NCBI RefSeq assembly: GCF_016595505.1
Contig: NZ_JAENIL010000035.1
Span: forward strand, 1-64,000
DNA: 64,000 bases
Reading direction: 5' to 3'
Source of the DNA: Pelagicoccus mobilis
Lineage (GTDB): Bacteria > Verrucomicrobiota > Verrucomicrobiia > Opitutales > Opitutaceae
Of this stretch, positions 35,006 through 44,180 are shown piece by piece. The position numbers and the translations under genes are program-made. Position 1 is the first letter of the stretch. Each line of letters starts with the position of its first letter. The notes under the pieces are model-generated. The model worked only from the letters and a program-made list of their open reading frames with translations. It did not search any database and had not been told where the DNA came from.

Positions 35006-35148
35006 TCCGCCTTCGCGATAAGCTACGGCGAGGCAAGCTATGGCCGCGACCTTTTGCGAATCTAGTTTTCTGACATGATTCGAAGCTGGGTAGTCGCGTC
35101 AGGAAATAGAGCTTGAGTTTGTGTGTCTAATTGACGTACAAATATGTA

Positions 35149-35427
35149 GTGAAATCTGAAACGGAAAGATTGGCGACTCGGATCCGTCCTGAGGATAAGC
35201 AGTTGATTGAGAAAGCTGCGGCGCTTTCTGGGGTTTCGGTTTCGGCCTTTGTGAAGATGCGTCTGCGTGAGGCTGCTCTTGAAGTGATTGAGCAAGAAAA
35301 CGTTATTCAGTTGAACGCTCAGGAATCGGTTCGGTTCGCTGAGGCATTGCTAGCTCCGCCGAGGGAGTTGCCTGCCGCTTTCAAGGATGGTTGGGAGCGT
35401 TACAAAGAGCAGGTTGAAGAGCGTTAG
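35149..35427 (+). CDS. DUF1778 (TacA-type) antitoxin
   Basis: From GTG 35149 the protein has 92 residues beginning MKSETERLATRIRPEDKQLIEKAA, the ribbon-helix-helix opening of DUF1778 antitoxins. A TTG 18 bp upstream is possible. The C-terminal half (ESVRFAEALLAPPRELPAAFKDGWERY) is the toxin-neutralising tail of the family. DUF1778 proteins repress their operon and block GNAT toxins. Here the GNAT gene is not downstream in the same direction but convergent, with overlapping stop codons. Confidence 0.82.
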   Translation: MKSETERLATRIRPEDKQLIEKAAALSGVSVSAFVKMRLREAALEVIEQENVIQLNAQESVRFAEALLAPPRELPAAFKDGWERYKEQVEER

Positions 35428-35948
35428 CGCGTGTTCGATTCGATATCCTTCATAAGGAGGAACATGCGAATAGAGCTTTCGTCTCCTTGGAGTTTTATGA
35501 AGCCGTAATTGGCGTAGTAGTTCGCGAGCGGTTCGTTCTTGGGATCGATGACTACTCCTGAGGAAGCGACTTCTAGAGAGGCTAAGTAAGCTCGGTTGAG
35601 TGCGCTGAACATCAAGTGTTCGCCTATACCCTCTGATTTGAATGAGAGATCTCTCGCGATGCGGCCAAGCAAGGTGGCGGGGACTTTGTCTCGGTTTGGG
35701 AGTTTTTTGGCGGTCTTCTCAGGTAGGTTGCTGAGGGAGATCGATGTGGCTGACAGGGTGTAGTATCCGCGAATCGTGGTGGGACTTTCTTTGGTTGTGA
35801 GGACGAAACATCTAGAGGTGTTGGCCTTCGATTCGCGGTTGGCCTGTTTGCGGATGAAGTCGTTCAGAGCTGGCTCTTCGCAGATGAAGGACTCCCGATC
35901 ATGTATCTTGGGATCGAGAGGCTCTATGAGGTATCTGAAGGCGGGCAT
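35424..35948 (-). CDS. GNAT-family N-acetyltransferase, TacT-like toxin
   Basis: From ATG 35948 the protein has 174 residues, the usual TacT/AtaT length. An upstream in-frame extension to 36026 is not conserved-looking. The family pattern is clear: FICEEPALNDFIRKQANRESKANTSRCFVL, then GYYTLSATSISLSNLP, the acetyl-CoA loop region LLGRIARDLSFKSEGIGEHLM and the final YANYGFIKL. TacT-type enzymes acetylate charged tRNA and stop translation. The partner DUF1778 gene lies tail-to-tail with a 4-bp overlap, so the two are not one operon, which is unusual for this toxin family. Confidence 0.85.
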   Translation of the reverse strand: MPAFRYLIEPLDPKIHDRESFICEEPALNDFIRKQANRESKANTSRCFVLTTKESPTTIRGYYTLSATSISLSNLPEKTAKKLPNRDKVPATLLGRIARDLSFKSEGIGEHLMFSALNRAYLASLEVASSGVVIDPKNEPLANYYANYGFIKLQGDESSIRMFLLMKDIESNTR

Positions 35949-36414
35949 TGGGGATTCGTAAGAGATAGGATTTCGGTATGCTCGTGAAATGGATCTGTAG
36001 CGACAAGAGAAAAGCTCAGTCTTCAAGTAGGTCGGGAAGGGCAGAGCTGATCAGGTATAAATAGATTTGAATGTATCCGATAAATGGAGACTGAATGCTG
36101 GTTGAATGTTGATCTCCTTTCCTTCCTTCGTGTGGGGTTAAGATATGGAGTGGATCAAAGTTTAGCTCTGACCCGTTTCAAGCTTTCTGCAAAGGTATAG
36201 GAACGACCCCTTTTAGCCCCGCGTCGAAATATGGATGAGTCTTGAGGGGCAAGAGTGGAGTTGGTTTTGAAGCGAGGTAACAGCTCGCGTCGGCGTATTA
36301 AGAACGTTGGGAAAGAGGGGCTGTGTCAAAGATTGAGCTCTGGCCAAAATCTGGGTTCGTTGGTTTGGTGTCAGTTCGAGGGAGCTCTATTTGAACTTAG
36401 AACATTGACCCCTT
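35949..36414. other. Gene-free stretch with degenerate GACCCCTTTT-type motifs
   Basis: No credible gene on either strand. Related short strings occur several times: CTGACCCGTTT near 36168, CGACCCCTTTT near 36205 and TGACCCCTTTT near 36406; a similar one is at 34360. This looks like remnants of a dispersed repeat. The GNAT promoter must lie at the left end. Confidence 0.4.
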
Positions 36415-36416
36415 TT
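36389..36416 (+). repeat. 28-bp repeat, left copy
   Basis: ATTTGAACTTAGAACATTGA followed by CCCCTTTT recurs with about five changes at 36852-36879. The two copies bracket the truncated inositol monophosphatase, whose stop codon begins inside this copy. Confidence 0.55.
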
Positions 36417-36774
36417 AGCTCACGTCGCCTTTTTGTATCAAGCAGGCCATGACTGCGAAGGGCTCTTTCCCTTTCGCGAAATTGGATGTGCCATCGAGAG
36501 GATCGATGACCCAAACGGGCTTGTCAGTCTGGAGTGCTCTCAAGAGTCCCGCATTTTCGTGGACGCTCTCTTCTCCAATCACAACTGAGCCAGGTAGAAT
36601 GCGAGGGAGTTGTTGTTGCAGGTAAGCTTCGCAAGCTCGATCTGCTGGAGTGACGACTTCGCCGGGTGATTTTTCATCGATCTCCTGTTCTTTGAGATTC
36701 CTCCAACGAGGAAGTATCTCCTTCTCGGATACATCCAAAAGAAGCTCTTCCATTCTTGAGTGATCGATATGCAT
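36415..36774 (-). pseudogene. Truncated inositol monophosphatase
   Basis: The 119-residue frame gives only the N-terminal half of an inositol monophosphatase family protein, which normally has about 260 residues. Metal-site motifs GEESVHE and WVIDPLDGTSNFAKG are present, but the second half with the WDxAAG motif is missing. The frame ends at a repeat (36389-36416), so the 3' half was probably lost in a rearrangement there. Activity is not expected. Confidence 0.8.
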
Positions 36775-36851
36775 TCTGAATTTCAGGTGTGTTTAGGTCG
36801 CTTCGGTGTTTACAACTTGAACGATCCAATGGGGCAGGGGCTGTTGTGCTG

Positions 36852-36879
36852 ATTTGAATTCAGAACACTGCCCTCTTTT
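36852..36879 (+). repeat. 28-bp repeat, right copy
   Basis: ATTTGAATTCAGAACACTGC followed by CCTCTTTT matches the left copy at 36389-36416 at 23 of 28 positions in the same orientation, on the other side of the truncated phosphatase. Confidence 0.5.
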
Positions 36880-37010
36880 CTGGGGGCTCGCCCATTTTCT
36901 TCCTGGATACCAATACTTCCGACGCGATGGGGAATTGACCAAAACCTAAAATGCGTGATCATTCCTGATGTAGGCTGATCACTGCGTAGCGGGGGTTGGC
37001 CTCGCTTGTT

Positions 37011-37364
37011 TTAGGCGAAGGTGCCTTGGCGGGTTTCTTCGATGATCGTCCAGATGATGTCGACCCGGCCTTCTTGAATGATGTCGATTGGACTTTTGTT
37101 GCGTAAACCTGGATTGGGCTCTTTGAGCCAAGTGGCGATATTCTCGGGTTCCATGATCTCCGCTAGCCCTTGAACGAGCCTTACGGCTTCGACTATGCCT
37201 CGTTTGGCAGGGGCTGAGACCTTACCGGTCTTCTCGAATTTGATGACAGTCTCTCGAGAGTTGTTGCTGAGAGTGGCAAAGCCGCGCTGGTCCAAGCTGG
37301 TGCTCTTTCTGAGGGCTTTGAGCTTGGTGGCGTTGAGTTTTCGAGTGTCTAGGTCTGCGATCAT
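37011..37364 (-). CDS. Xre/MbcA/ParS-type antitoxin (DUF2384)
   Basis: The 117-residue protein has an N-terminal helix-turn-helix (LKALRKSTSLDQRGFATLSN, then RETVIKFEKTGKVSAPAKR) and the C-terminal toxin-binding domain of the MbcA/ParS/Xre group: IATWLKEPNPGLRNKSPIDIIQEGR. Such proteins neutralise RES-domain toxins. The RES gene lies directly upstream on the same strand, the reverse of the usual antitoxin-first order. A perfect 20-bp palindrome stands between the two genes, suggesting the antitoxin has its own autoregulated promoter. Confidence 0.82.
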   Translation of the reverse strand: MIADLDTRKLNATKLKALRKSTSLDQRGFATLSNNSRETVIKFEKTGKVSAPAKRGIVEAVRLVQGLAEIMEPENIATWLKEPNPGLRNKSPIDIIQEGRVDIIWTIIEETRQGTFA

Positions 37365-37419
37365 GGCGAACTTCCCCTTTCTTTAGTTGGATCGACTGTA
37401 GCAGAGGAAAGTTCAAAGA

Positions 37420-37439
37420 AAAGTGGAAATTTCCACTTT
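37420..37439. promoter_or_regulatory. Perfect 20-bp palindrome, candidate Xre operator
   Basis: AAAGTGGAAA followed directly by TTTCCACTTT is a perfect inverted repeat in the 74-bp gap between the RES and Xre genes, 55-75 bp upstream of the Xre start. A site of this size is what a dimeric HTH repressor would bind. It also touches the RES stop codon. Confidence 0.6.
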
Positions 37440-38032
37440 CAGTTCCAATCGACGGGAGTTTGGACCTGAACGCAGTTGTCGCGAAGGAATTTGGATGGGA
37501 AGAGAACAAGGCAAACACCGTCCGGTTGGTCTGCTGACGAAGGGGCGATGATGCCTTCGTACCCTTGATTGTAGATAGCACGGCCGAGGCTCTGTGTGAT
37601 GCTCTCTTGGTTTTCAAAGCGGTTTTCGTCTCTCCAATCGCACTCTGTGATTTTGGACTCGGAGATTCGTAGCCTCTGGCGGATTCTACCGTCGGTGAGA
37701 TCTAGTAAGTGGAGTAGCTTGGCTTTGAGTCCGATGAGTACTCTGGGGAGCGACTCGTAGTCGGGGAGGCTGTGGTAACGCTTCTGTGCGAGAGCTTCTT
37801 GAAGGGCGGTTTCGGGTGTTGTTGCTGTGTAGAGGCAGGGAAAGCTACCTTTTAGGTGCCAGCGGCCACTAGCCTTCAGCCCACCTCTGCCGTTTCGGAT
37901 ACCCGTGACAGTGCTGTGGTTTGGGCTGACGAAGCGAAAAAGGCTACCGTTAAACTGAGAGCTGGAATGCTTGGGTAGGTTTTGGATACGCCTGCAGAAG
38001 GCGTCGAAATCTGGGTGGGGTTTTAGAGGCAA
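37439..38032 (-). CDS. RES-domain toxin (NAD-degrading type)
   Basis: The 197-residue RES protein shows the family blocks LFRFVSPNHS, GRGGLKASGRWHLKG, CLYTATTPETALQEAL, then RAIYNQGYEGIIAPSSADQPDGVCLVLF. RES toxins consume NAD+ and arrest growth. The name-giving Arg, Glu and Ser appear to be in RGGLKASGRWH, TALQEA and APSS. No ATG is available: the only start after the upstream stop is TTG 38032. The partner Xre antitoxin gene follows 74 bp downstream. Confidence 0.82.
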   Translation of the reverse strand: MPLKPHPDFDAFCRRIQNLPKHSSSQFNGSLFRFVSPNHSTVTGIRNGRGGLKASGRWHLKGSFPCLYTATTPETALQEALAQKRYHSLPDYESLPRVLIGLKAKLLHLLDLTDGRIRQRLRISESKITECDWRDENRFENQESITQSLGRAIYNQGYEGIIAPSSADQPDGVCLVLFPSKFLRDNCVQVQTPVDWN

Positions 38033-38114
38033 GAGGGGAGATTGTTCGTGAAGCTAAGTAACTAATAGCTTCGATGTATTTGTGGAAGTGATACAGGACT
38101 GGCTGATTAGAGAG

Positions 38115-39233
38115 CTATTGGGAGAATGGAAAGTGAGATTTTCTCAGTGATTTACAAATTCCATCAATGCCTGGGAATAGAGAAGCATTGGTTATGCCCA
38201 TAAGTTCAAGATCTCTGTTGATTGTTAGTCTCTCCTGCTGAGGGATGTCTACAGTCGTGAGATATTTTCTTTGCTTCCTTTTTTCGAAGTAGCGAATAAA
38301 CCATTCGATGTTGTGGATATTTGTGTATGAATGAACTGATTGTTGAGGGACATGGCGAGGGTTGTTTCTTGCCGGGAGTTCCTTAATACTAAGGTTTGGA
38401 GTTGGGTCTAGTATGCGGTTTGATTGAGTTGTATCCGCAGTCCAACTATCTGAATCAAATATGTATATCCTCGAGAAATCAGATTCTGGGGAAGGTGTGT
38501 CGAAGGCGAAGAAGGCTGCTATGTATGGAGACTTCGTCCAGTCGAGTAGTGGAGTCGGGTATCCGTGATGTTGAGCGAGACTTAAAAATGTCCCGAAATC
38601 ATCTATGTTGCTTAAGTTGAATGTGCGGTCGGATACGGCGTTGATTTGATGCTCTAGTCTAGGGAGATCTTCTCTAACGTAACGTAAGTGGTTAAACCTG
38701 CATGATCTATGTAGTGAAGTTGAAAGATTCCAAGTGCTGTTGGTTTGGCCTCTGTACAATATGCCAGAGAGCTCAGCCGTATTTTCTTGTATGTACTTTT
38801 TGTAATCGAGCCATGTTAAGGTGTAGTCTGCGTTTGTAGCTTTGTTGGGCTCGATGAGTTCTAACGAAAATGGGCTAGTTGCATTGTGGCCGCTCCAGGT
38901 GCCGCTTAGTGTGTTCTCGCTTAGGCTGCCTACAATGGAAATAGAGGGATCGAACACTACATCTTCGTTTTGCTCATGATACGTTTCAGCTGGTACCAAA
39001 TCACCATCTTCAATGTTGAATGCCAGAGTCTGGATCAAATCAGCAGAGACGTTTTTTCCGTTTAGGTTCACTTGGAATTCGAGCCGTGACGGTGGGATAG
39101 GGGCGTCTTGAACTATGGTCGCGATTCCTGTTGTAGGGCGATCAGGTTCTATACTAAGAAATGCGAAACCTGGACTCGTGCCATCAAAGGTTCCCAGCCA
39201 TTGCCCGGATAGGGAGGTCGAGTTGTTATTCAT
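38115..39233 (-). CDS. FRG-domain protein with unknown N-terminal domain
   Basis: The 372-residue protein has a C-terminal FRG domain (PF08867): ILYRGQTNSTWNLSTSLHR (158-176), AQHHGYPTPLLDWT (220-233) and SPYIAAFFAF (235-244). Residues 1-135 are beta-rich, built of repeated Gly-Trp-type strands (SGQWLGTFDGTSPGFAFLS, NTLSGTWSGHNATSPFSLEL), with no family I recognise. FRG proteins are often found in defence and mobile regions; their activity is not established. The gene is visibly more AT-rich than the neighbouring nrd genes, as expected for acquired DNA. Confidence 0.75.
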   Translation of the reverse strand: MNNNSTSLSGQWLGTFDGTSPGFAFLSIEPDRPTTGIATIVQDAPIPPSRLEFQVNLNGKNVSADLIQTLAFNIEDGDLVPAETYHEQNEDVVFDPSISIVGSLSENTLSGTWSGHNATSPFSLELIEPNKATNADYTLTWLDYKKYIQENTAELSGILYRGQTNSTWNLSTSLHRSCRFNHLRYVREDLPRLEHQINAVSDRTFNLSNIDDFGTFLSLAQHHGYPTPLLDWTKSPYIAAFFAFDTPSPESDFSRIYIFDSDSWTADTTQSNRILDPTPNLSIKELPARNNPRHVPQQSVHSYTNIHNIEWFIRYFEKRKQRKYLTTVDIPQQERLTINRDLELMGITNASLFPGIDGICKSLRKSHFPFSQ

Positions 39234-39469
39234 TTATGCAAATTTTGGAGTTGGAGCAAAAACTACGTTTTTTGGACACGTAGGGCTCAAAAGCTGTTAA
39301 ACTGACTTTCGAGTGGTTCGGTAACAGACGAACCCTAATTCTGTGATGGTTTATGGATGAATTCTGTTGGGGGTGCAATTAGTTGTTTCCCTTGTGAGTA
39401 GGTGATTAGGAAGTTCTACTTGTTACTATTCGTTGAACTGAACGGGCTTGTCTTTTGGATTTGAATACG

Positions 39470-39501
39470 AAAAAGCCCCACTTCGAAGGAAGCGGGGCTT
39501 T
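39470..39501 (-). terminator. Intrinsic terminator of the nrdBA operon
   Basis: On the minus strand AAAGCCCC pairs with GGGGCTTT across a short loop, followed by TTTTT. It lies 50 bp after the nrdA stop. The same hairpin, slightly changed, occurs in the left direct repeat at 34947. Confidence 0.75.
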
Positions 39502-39532
39502 GTGGTAAAGGTTGTGTGAAGGCCATCGGGGA
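39474..39532 (+). repeat. Right 59-bp direct repeat flanking the accessory island
   Basis: Same-orientation partner of 34947-35005: AGCCCC-x-CTTCGAAGGAAG at the start and GGTTGTGTGA-x-GGCC-x-TCGGGGA at the end, with a variable 6-bp middle. It overlaps the nrdA terminator, which suggests that this is the original site and the left copy the duplicate. Confidence 0.7.
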
Positions 39533-39551
39533 CGATGGCCGCTACCTCATG

Positions 39552-42500
39552 TTATTGGCAGCTCTCACAGATCTCTGGCTCGGCTGGGCCGCCTTTGCCG
39601 GCTACGACGCCGCGGAGTTCCTTTTTGGCTCCAACTGTCGCTTTCTCGATGGTGGAGGCGCCGAGTGAGCGGAGGTAGTAGGTGGTCTTGAGGCCGTGGC
39701 GCCAGGCGGCGCGGTACATGTGACTGAGGGTCTTCATGTCTGGGCTGGCGATGAAGAGGTTCACGCTCTGGCTTTGATCAATCCACTTTTGGCGGCGGGC
39801 TGCTGCGAGCACGAGCCATGAGTAATCGATCGCGAAGGCGGTCTTGTACTTCTGTTTGAGGTCTTCAGGGATGTTGTCGATCTCTTCGAGCTCGCCGTCG
39901 AAGTACTTGAGGTTGTCGAGCATGTCCTTGCCCCAGAGGCCGCGGTCCTTGAGATCGCGAACGAGGTGCTGGTTGAGGATGATGAACTCGCCGGAGAGGT
40001 TGCTCTTCACGAAGAGGTTCTTGTAACCGGGCTCGATACATGGGCTTGTGCCGGTGATGTTCGAGATGGTGGCGGTCGGCGCGATGGCCATGACGTTGGA
40101 GTTGCGCATGCCGTGCTTGGCGATCTTCTCCCGGATAGGCGTCCAGTCCATCTTGCCGCCGCGTGGTACGTCGACTTCGGTGCCGCGTTCTTTCTCGAGC
40201 AGGTCGAGGGTGTCTTGCGGGAGGAGGCCGCGATCCCACTTGGAGCCTTTGTAGGTCTTGTAGGTGCCGCGCTCGGCTGCGAGGTCGGAGGAGGCTTCGA
40301 TGGCGTAGTAGGCCACGGCTTCCATGATCTCGTCGTTGAACTCGACGGCTTCTTGGGAAGCGAATGGCGTGTTGCGCATGTAGAGGCAGTTTTGCAGTCC
40401 CATGATGCCGAGGCCGATTGGGCGGTGGCGCATGTTGGAGGTGCGGGCTGCTTCGGTTGGGTAGAAGTTGATGTCGATGACGTTGTCGAGGGCGCGGATA
40501 GCGGTCTGGACGGTGTCACGGAGCTTCTTGTGGTCGATGTTGCCGTCCTTGTCGATGTGCTGGTCGAGCACGACGGAGCCGAGGTTACAGACGGCGGTTT
40601 CGTCGTCGGAAGTGTTGAGAGTGATCTCGGTGCAGAGGTTGGAGGAATGGATGACTCCGACGTGATCCTGTGGGGAGCGCACGTTGCATGGGTCCTTGAA
40701 GGTGATCCATGGGTGGCCGGTTTCGAAGATCATAGAGAGCATGCGCTTCCAGACTTCGATGGCGGGAACTTCCTGGGACCAGATTTCGCCCTTGGCGGCT
40801 TTGGCTTCGTACTCGGTGTACTTCTTTTCGAACTCGGCGCCGTAGGTCTCGTGGAGATCAGGCACTTCGGAAGAGCGGAAGAAGGACCAGCTTTGGCGGG
40901 CTTCCATACGCTTCATGAAGAGGTCTGGAATCCAGTTGGCTGTATTCATGTCGTGGCAACGACGACGGTCGTCACCGGTGTTCTTACGAAGCTCGAGGAA
41001 GTCGTAGAGGTCGTTGTGCCAAGTTTCTAGATACGCGCAACCGGAGCCGCGACGCTTGCCGCCTTGGTTGACCGCGATGAGCTGGTCGTTGTGCAGCTTG
41101 AGGAATGGGATGATGCCTTGGGACTCGCCGTTGGTACCGCCGATGTAGGAGCCGGTGCCGCGGACTGCGGTCCAGGAACCGCCGAGGCCGCCTGCCCACT
41201 TGGAGAGGTATGCGTTGTCGGCGATGCCGCGCTGCATGATGCCTTCGATGGAGTCGCCAACGTAGTAGAGGTAGCAGCTGGAGAGCTGGCTGTGGCAAGT
41301 GCCGGAGTTGAAGAGGGTAGGAGTGGAGGAGCAGAAGCGGCGGGACTTGTAGAGCTTGTAGAGTGTCTTGGCCTTGTCGTTGCTGTCTTCTTCGGCGTGG
41401 AAGAGTCCCATAGATACACGCATCCAGAAGAACTGTGGGGTCTCGATGCGGCGGTGCTTCTTCTGAGTCTTGTCTACGATGAGGTAGCGATCGTAGAGGG
41501 TTTGAATGCCGAGGTAGTCGAACTCGAGGTCAGCGGATGGGTCGAGTGAACGAGCGAGCTTGTTGATGTCGTACTCTTTGAGCTTCGGGTTGAGGCGCCC
41601 GATCATGATACCATGGCGGACGTACTCCTTAAACTTCTTTTGGTGGAAGGTCTTGATGGCGCCGATGCCGTCGCGAACGATATCCCAGCCGAGGGTCTCC
41701 TCGTACATGTAGGAGAGCTTGATGCGGGCGGCGAACTTGGCGAAGTCGGCGTCTTGCTCGATGAGGGTACGAGCGTTGAGAGTGATGGTCTTCTCGAGGT
41801 CTGTTTCGGAGATTTCGTCGAAGACGGCGCGGCGGAGTTCGGTTTCGATCTCTTCTGCGTTGAGGCAGAGGTCGAGGCCGATGGAGGCGAACTCGATGCG
41901 CTTCTTGAGGTCGATGCCATCCCAGAAGTAAGTGGAGCCGTCGGTCTTCTTGACCACGACCATGGAGTCTTGCTCGGTGGCGTTGGCGAGCTGGAGGGCT
42001 TCTTGCTCGCGGAGCTGGCGGCGCTCGGCGCGGTAGAGAACGTAGTGAGCGGCGACCTTGTAGTGGCCTTGCTTCATGAGCTCTTCCTGAACCATGTCCT
42101 GCACTTCCTCGATTTCGACGAAGGCGTGGCCGGAATGCTGGATACGCTCAGTGATGGCTTCGGCAACTTGGACGGCGGGGTCGGAATTGATCTCGAGAGA
42201 GAGGAAGGCGCGGCGTACGGCGATCTCGATCTTCTCTTGCTTCCAAGGCACTACCTTGCGGTCGCGGCGGATGAGGCGAACGTTTTTGAGGCCGATGGTC
42301 TTGTTGTCGGCGAGCTTGCGCTGACGGTTGATGAGCATGGACTTGGCGACGTCGTAGGCGTTGTTGTCCACGAGGGTGTTCTCGATGAGATCGTAAAGTT
42401 CGCTCAGGCCGACGCGGGACTCAAGGGTCTCGGGCGATTTGGCTTCGAGCTTGTCGCAGACTTGGCGGGCGACGGAGCAGACCCACTCGCGGTTTTCGTC

Positions 42501-42740
42501 GTTGAAGACGTCAGTCTGGTTCTTGGAAAGAAGGACGTTGGCGAGGGCGTTGCCGATGGTGTCGACGATCTCCGAGAGGTTGAAGGTAGCTTCGCCTTCA
42601 TGCGTAACGACGTTGATGGCAGCGCGCTTGGTATCGCTGTCTGCGAGGCCTGAATGCCAGTCAAAGCCGTGTGATTTCTCACGGGCGGCGGTTACGATGC
42701 GTTTGAGGGCGAGGTCTTCTTGGAGATTTGGATTAATCAT
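39552..42740 (-). CDS. nrdA: Class I ribonucleoside-diphosphate reductase alpha subunit
   Basis: The 1062-residue catalytic subunit is longer than E. coli NrdA (761) because of extra N-terminal ATP-cone modules: about residues 40-145 (degenerate), 150-255 (VRLIRRDRKVVPWKQEKIE) and 262-350 (VKKTDGSTYFWDGIDLKKR). The catalytic core shows NLCTEI, ETAVCNLGSVVL, ATISNITGTSPCIEPGY and the tyrosine pair near the end. The C-terminus EICESCQ provides the CxxC that is re-reduced by thioredoxin or glutaredoxin. Long multi-cone NrdA proteins are typical partners of class Ic beta subunits, which agrees with the neighbouring NrdB. It follows nrdB in one operon. Confidence 0.95.
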   Translation of the reverse strand: MINPNLQEDLALKRIVTAAREKSHGFDWHSGLADSDTKRAAINVVTHEGEATFNLSEIVDTIGNALANVLLSKNQTDVFNDENREWVCSVARQVCDKLEAKSPETLESRVGLSELYDLIENTLVDNNAYDVAKSMLINRQRKLADNKTIGLKNVRLIRRDRKVVPWKQEKIEIAVRRAFLSLEINSDPAVQVAEAITERIQHSGHAFVEIEEVQDMVQEELMKQGHYKVAAHYVLYRAERRQLREQEALQLANATEQDSMVVVKKTDGSTYFWDGIDLKKRIEFASIGLDLCLNAEEIETELRRAVFDEISETDLEKTITLNARTLIEQDADFAKFAARIKLSYMYEETLGWDIVRDGIGAIKTFHQKKFKEYVRHGIMIGRLNPKLKEYDINKLARSLDPSADLEFDYLGIQTLYDRYLIVDKTQKKHRRIETPQFFWMRVSMGLFHAEEDSNDKAKTLYKLYKSRRFCSSTPTLFNSGTCHSQLSSCYLYYVGDSIEGIMQRGIADNAYLSKWAGGLGGSWTAVRGTGSYIGGTNGESQGIIPFLKLHNDQLIAVNQGGKRRGSGCAYLETWHNDLYDFLELRKNTGDDRRRCHDMNTANWIPDLFMKRMEARQSWSFFRSSEVPDLHETYGAEFEKKYTEYEAKAAKGEIWSQEVPAIEVWKRMLSMIFETGHPWITFKDPCNVRSPQDHVGVIHSSNLCTEITLNTSDDETAVCNLGSVVLDQHIDKDGNIDHKKLRDTVQTAIRALDNVIDINFYPTEAARTSNMRHRPIGLGIMGLQNCLYMRNTPFASQEAVEFNDEIMEAVAYYAIEASSDLAAERGTYKTYKGSKWDRGLLPQDTLDLLEKERGTEVDVPRGGKMDWTPIREKIAKHGMRNSNVMAIAPTATISNITGTSPCIEPGYKNLFVKSNLSGEFIILNQHLVRDLKDRGLWGKDMLDNLKYFDGELEEIDNIPEDLKQKYKTAFAIDYSWLVLAAARRQKWIDQSQSVNLFIASPDMKTLSHMYRAAWRHGLKTTYYLRSLGASTIEKATVGAKKELRGVVAGKGGPAEPEICESCQ

Positions 42741-42773
42741 GTTGTGGAGAAGGTTGTTTAGCCGTTAGGTGTT

Positions 42774-42891
42774 TAGGCTGTAGGCCGAGAGACTTAAAGC
42801 GGAGGGTATGGGGTGAGAGGTTGCGGGATTGGGACTGATGGCGACAATAGCCGCAGGCGAATAAGCCTATGGCTTAAAAGCCTACAGCCTA
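42774..42891. repeat. 12-bp inverted repeat element between nrdB and nrdA
   Basis: TAGGCTGTAGGC (42774-42785) and its exact complement GCCTACAGCCTA (42880-42891) bracket 94 bp in the nrdB-nrdA gap. The inside has further near-palindromes (AAGCCTATGGCTT). It could be a miniature inverted-repeat element or an mRNA structure that sets nrdA relative to nrdB. Confidence 0.5.
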
Positions 42892-42916
42892 TCCACCTGT
42901 GGTGAGGGACAAGCGA

Positions 42917-44002
<1,086 letters not shown>

Positions 44003-44149
44003 GGGAATTAAATCGAGCTGTGTAGAGACAGTTTTGGCTTTGTTGTGAAGGAATTCGGGACATTTCCCGGGGAGAAGGGTGGGAAAGGGAACATGGCTCC
44101 CACGCCGCTGGCGAGCGGGAGTTATTCGGACTTATCCACTTCGTATTAA

Positions 44150-44165
44150 CCACAAGATAGTGTGG
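44150..44165. promoter_or_regulatory. NrdR box 1
   Basis: CCACAAGATAGTGTGG fits the 16-bp NrdR consensus (acaCwAtATaTwGtgt) at the key C4, A6, A8, T9 and G13 positions. It lies about 150 bp upstream of nrdB and 31 bp from the second box, the usual three-turn spacing. Confidence 0.8.
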
Positions 44166-44180
44166 TCTACCCCAGAAGGA

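Larger units (their letters stand above)
39234..39551. other. Gene-free stretch carrying the nrdA terminator and right direct repeat
   Basis: No gene is seen. The left 230 bp are AT-rich and featureless. The right part holds the 59-bp repeat and the terminator described separately. The FRG promoter should be near 39240-39300. Confidence 0.45.

Noticed and set aside
39966-41030. Long plus-strand open frame opposite nrdA (also 41613-42653)
   Set aside because: It lies wholly antisense to highly conserved nrdA codons. Val/Gly/Asp-rich composition is what the reverse strand of codon-biased GC-rich genes gives.
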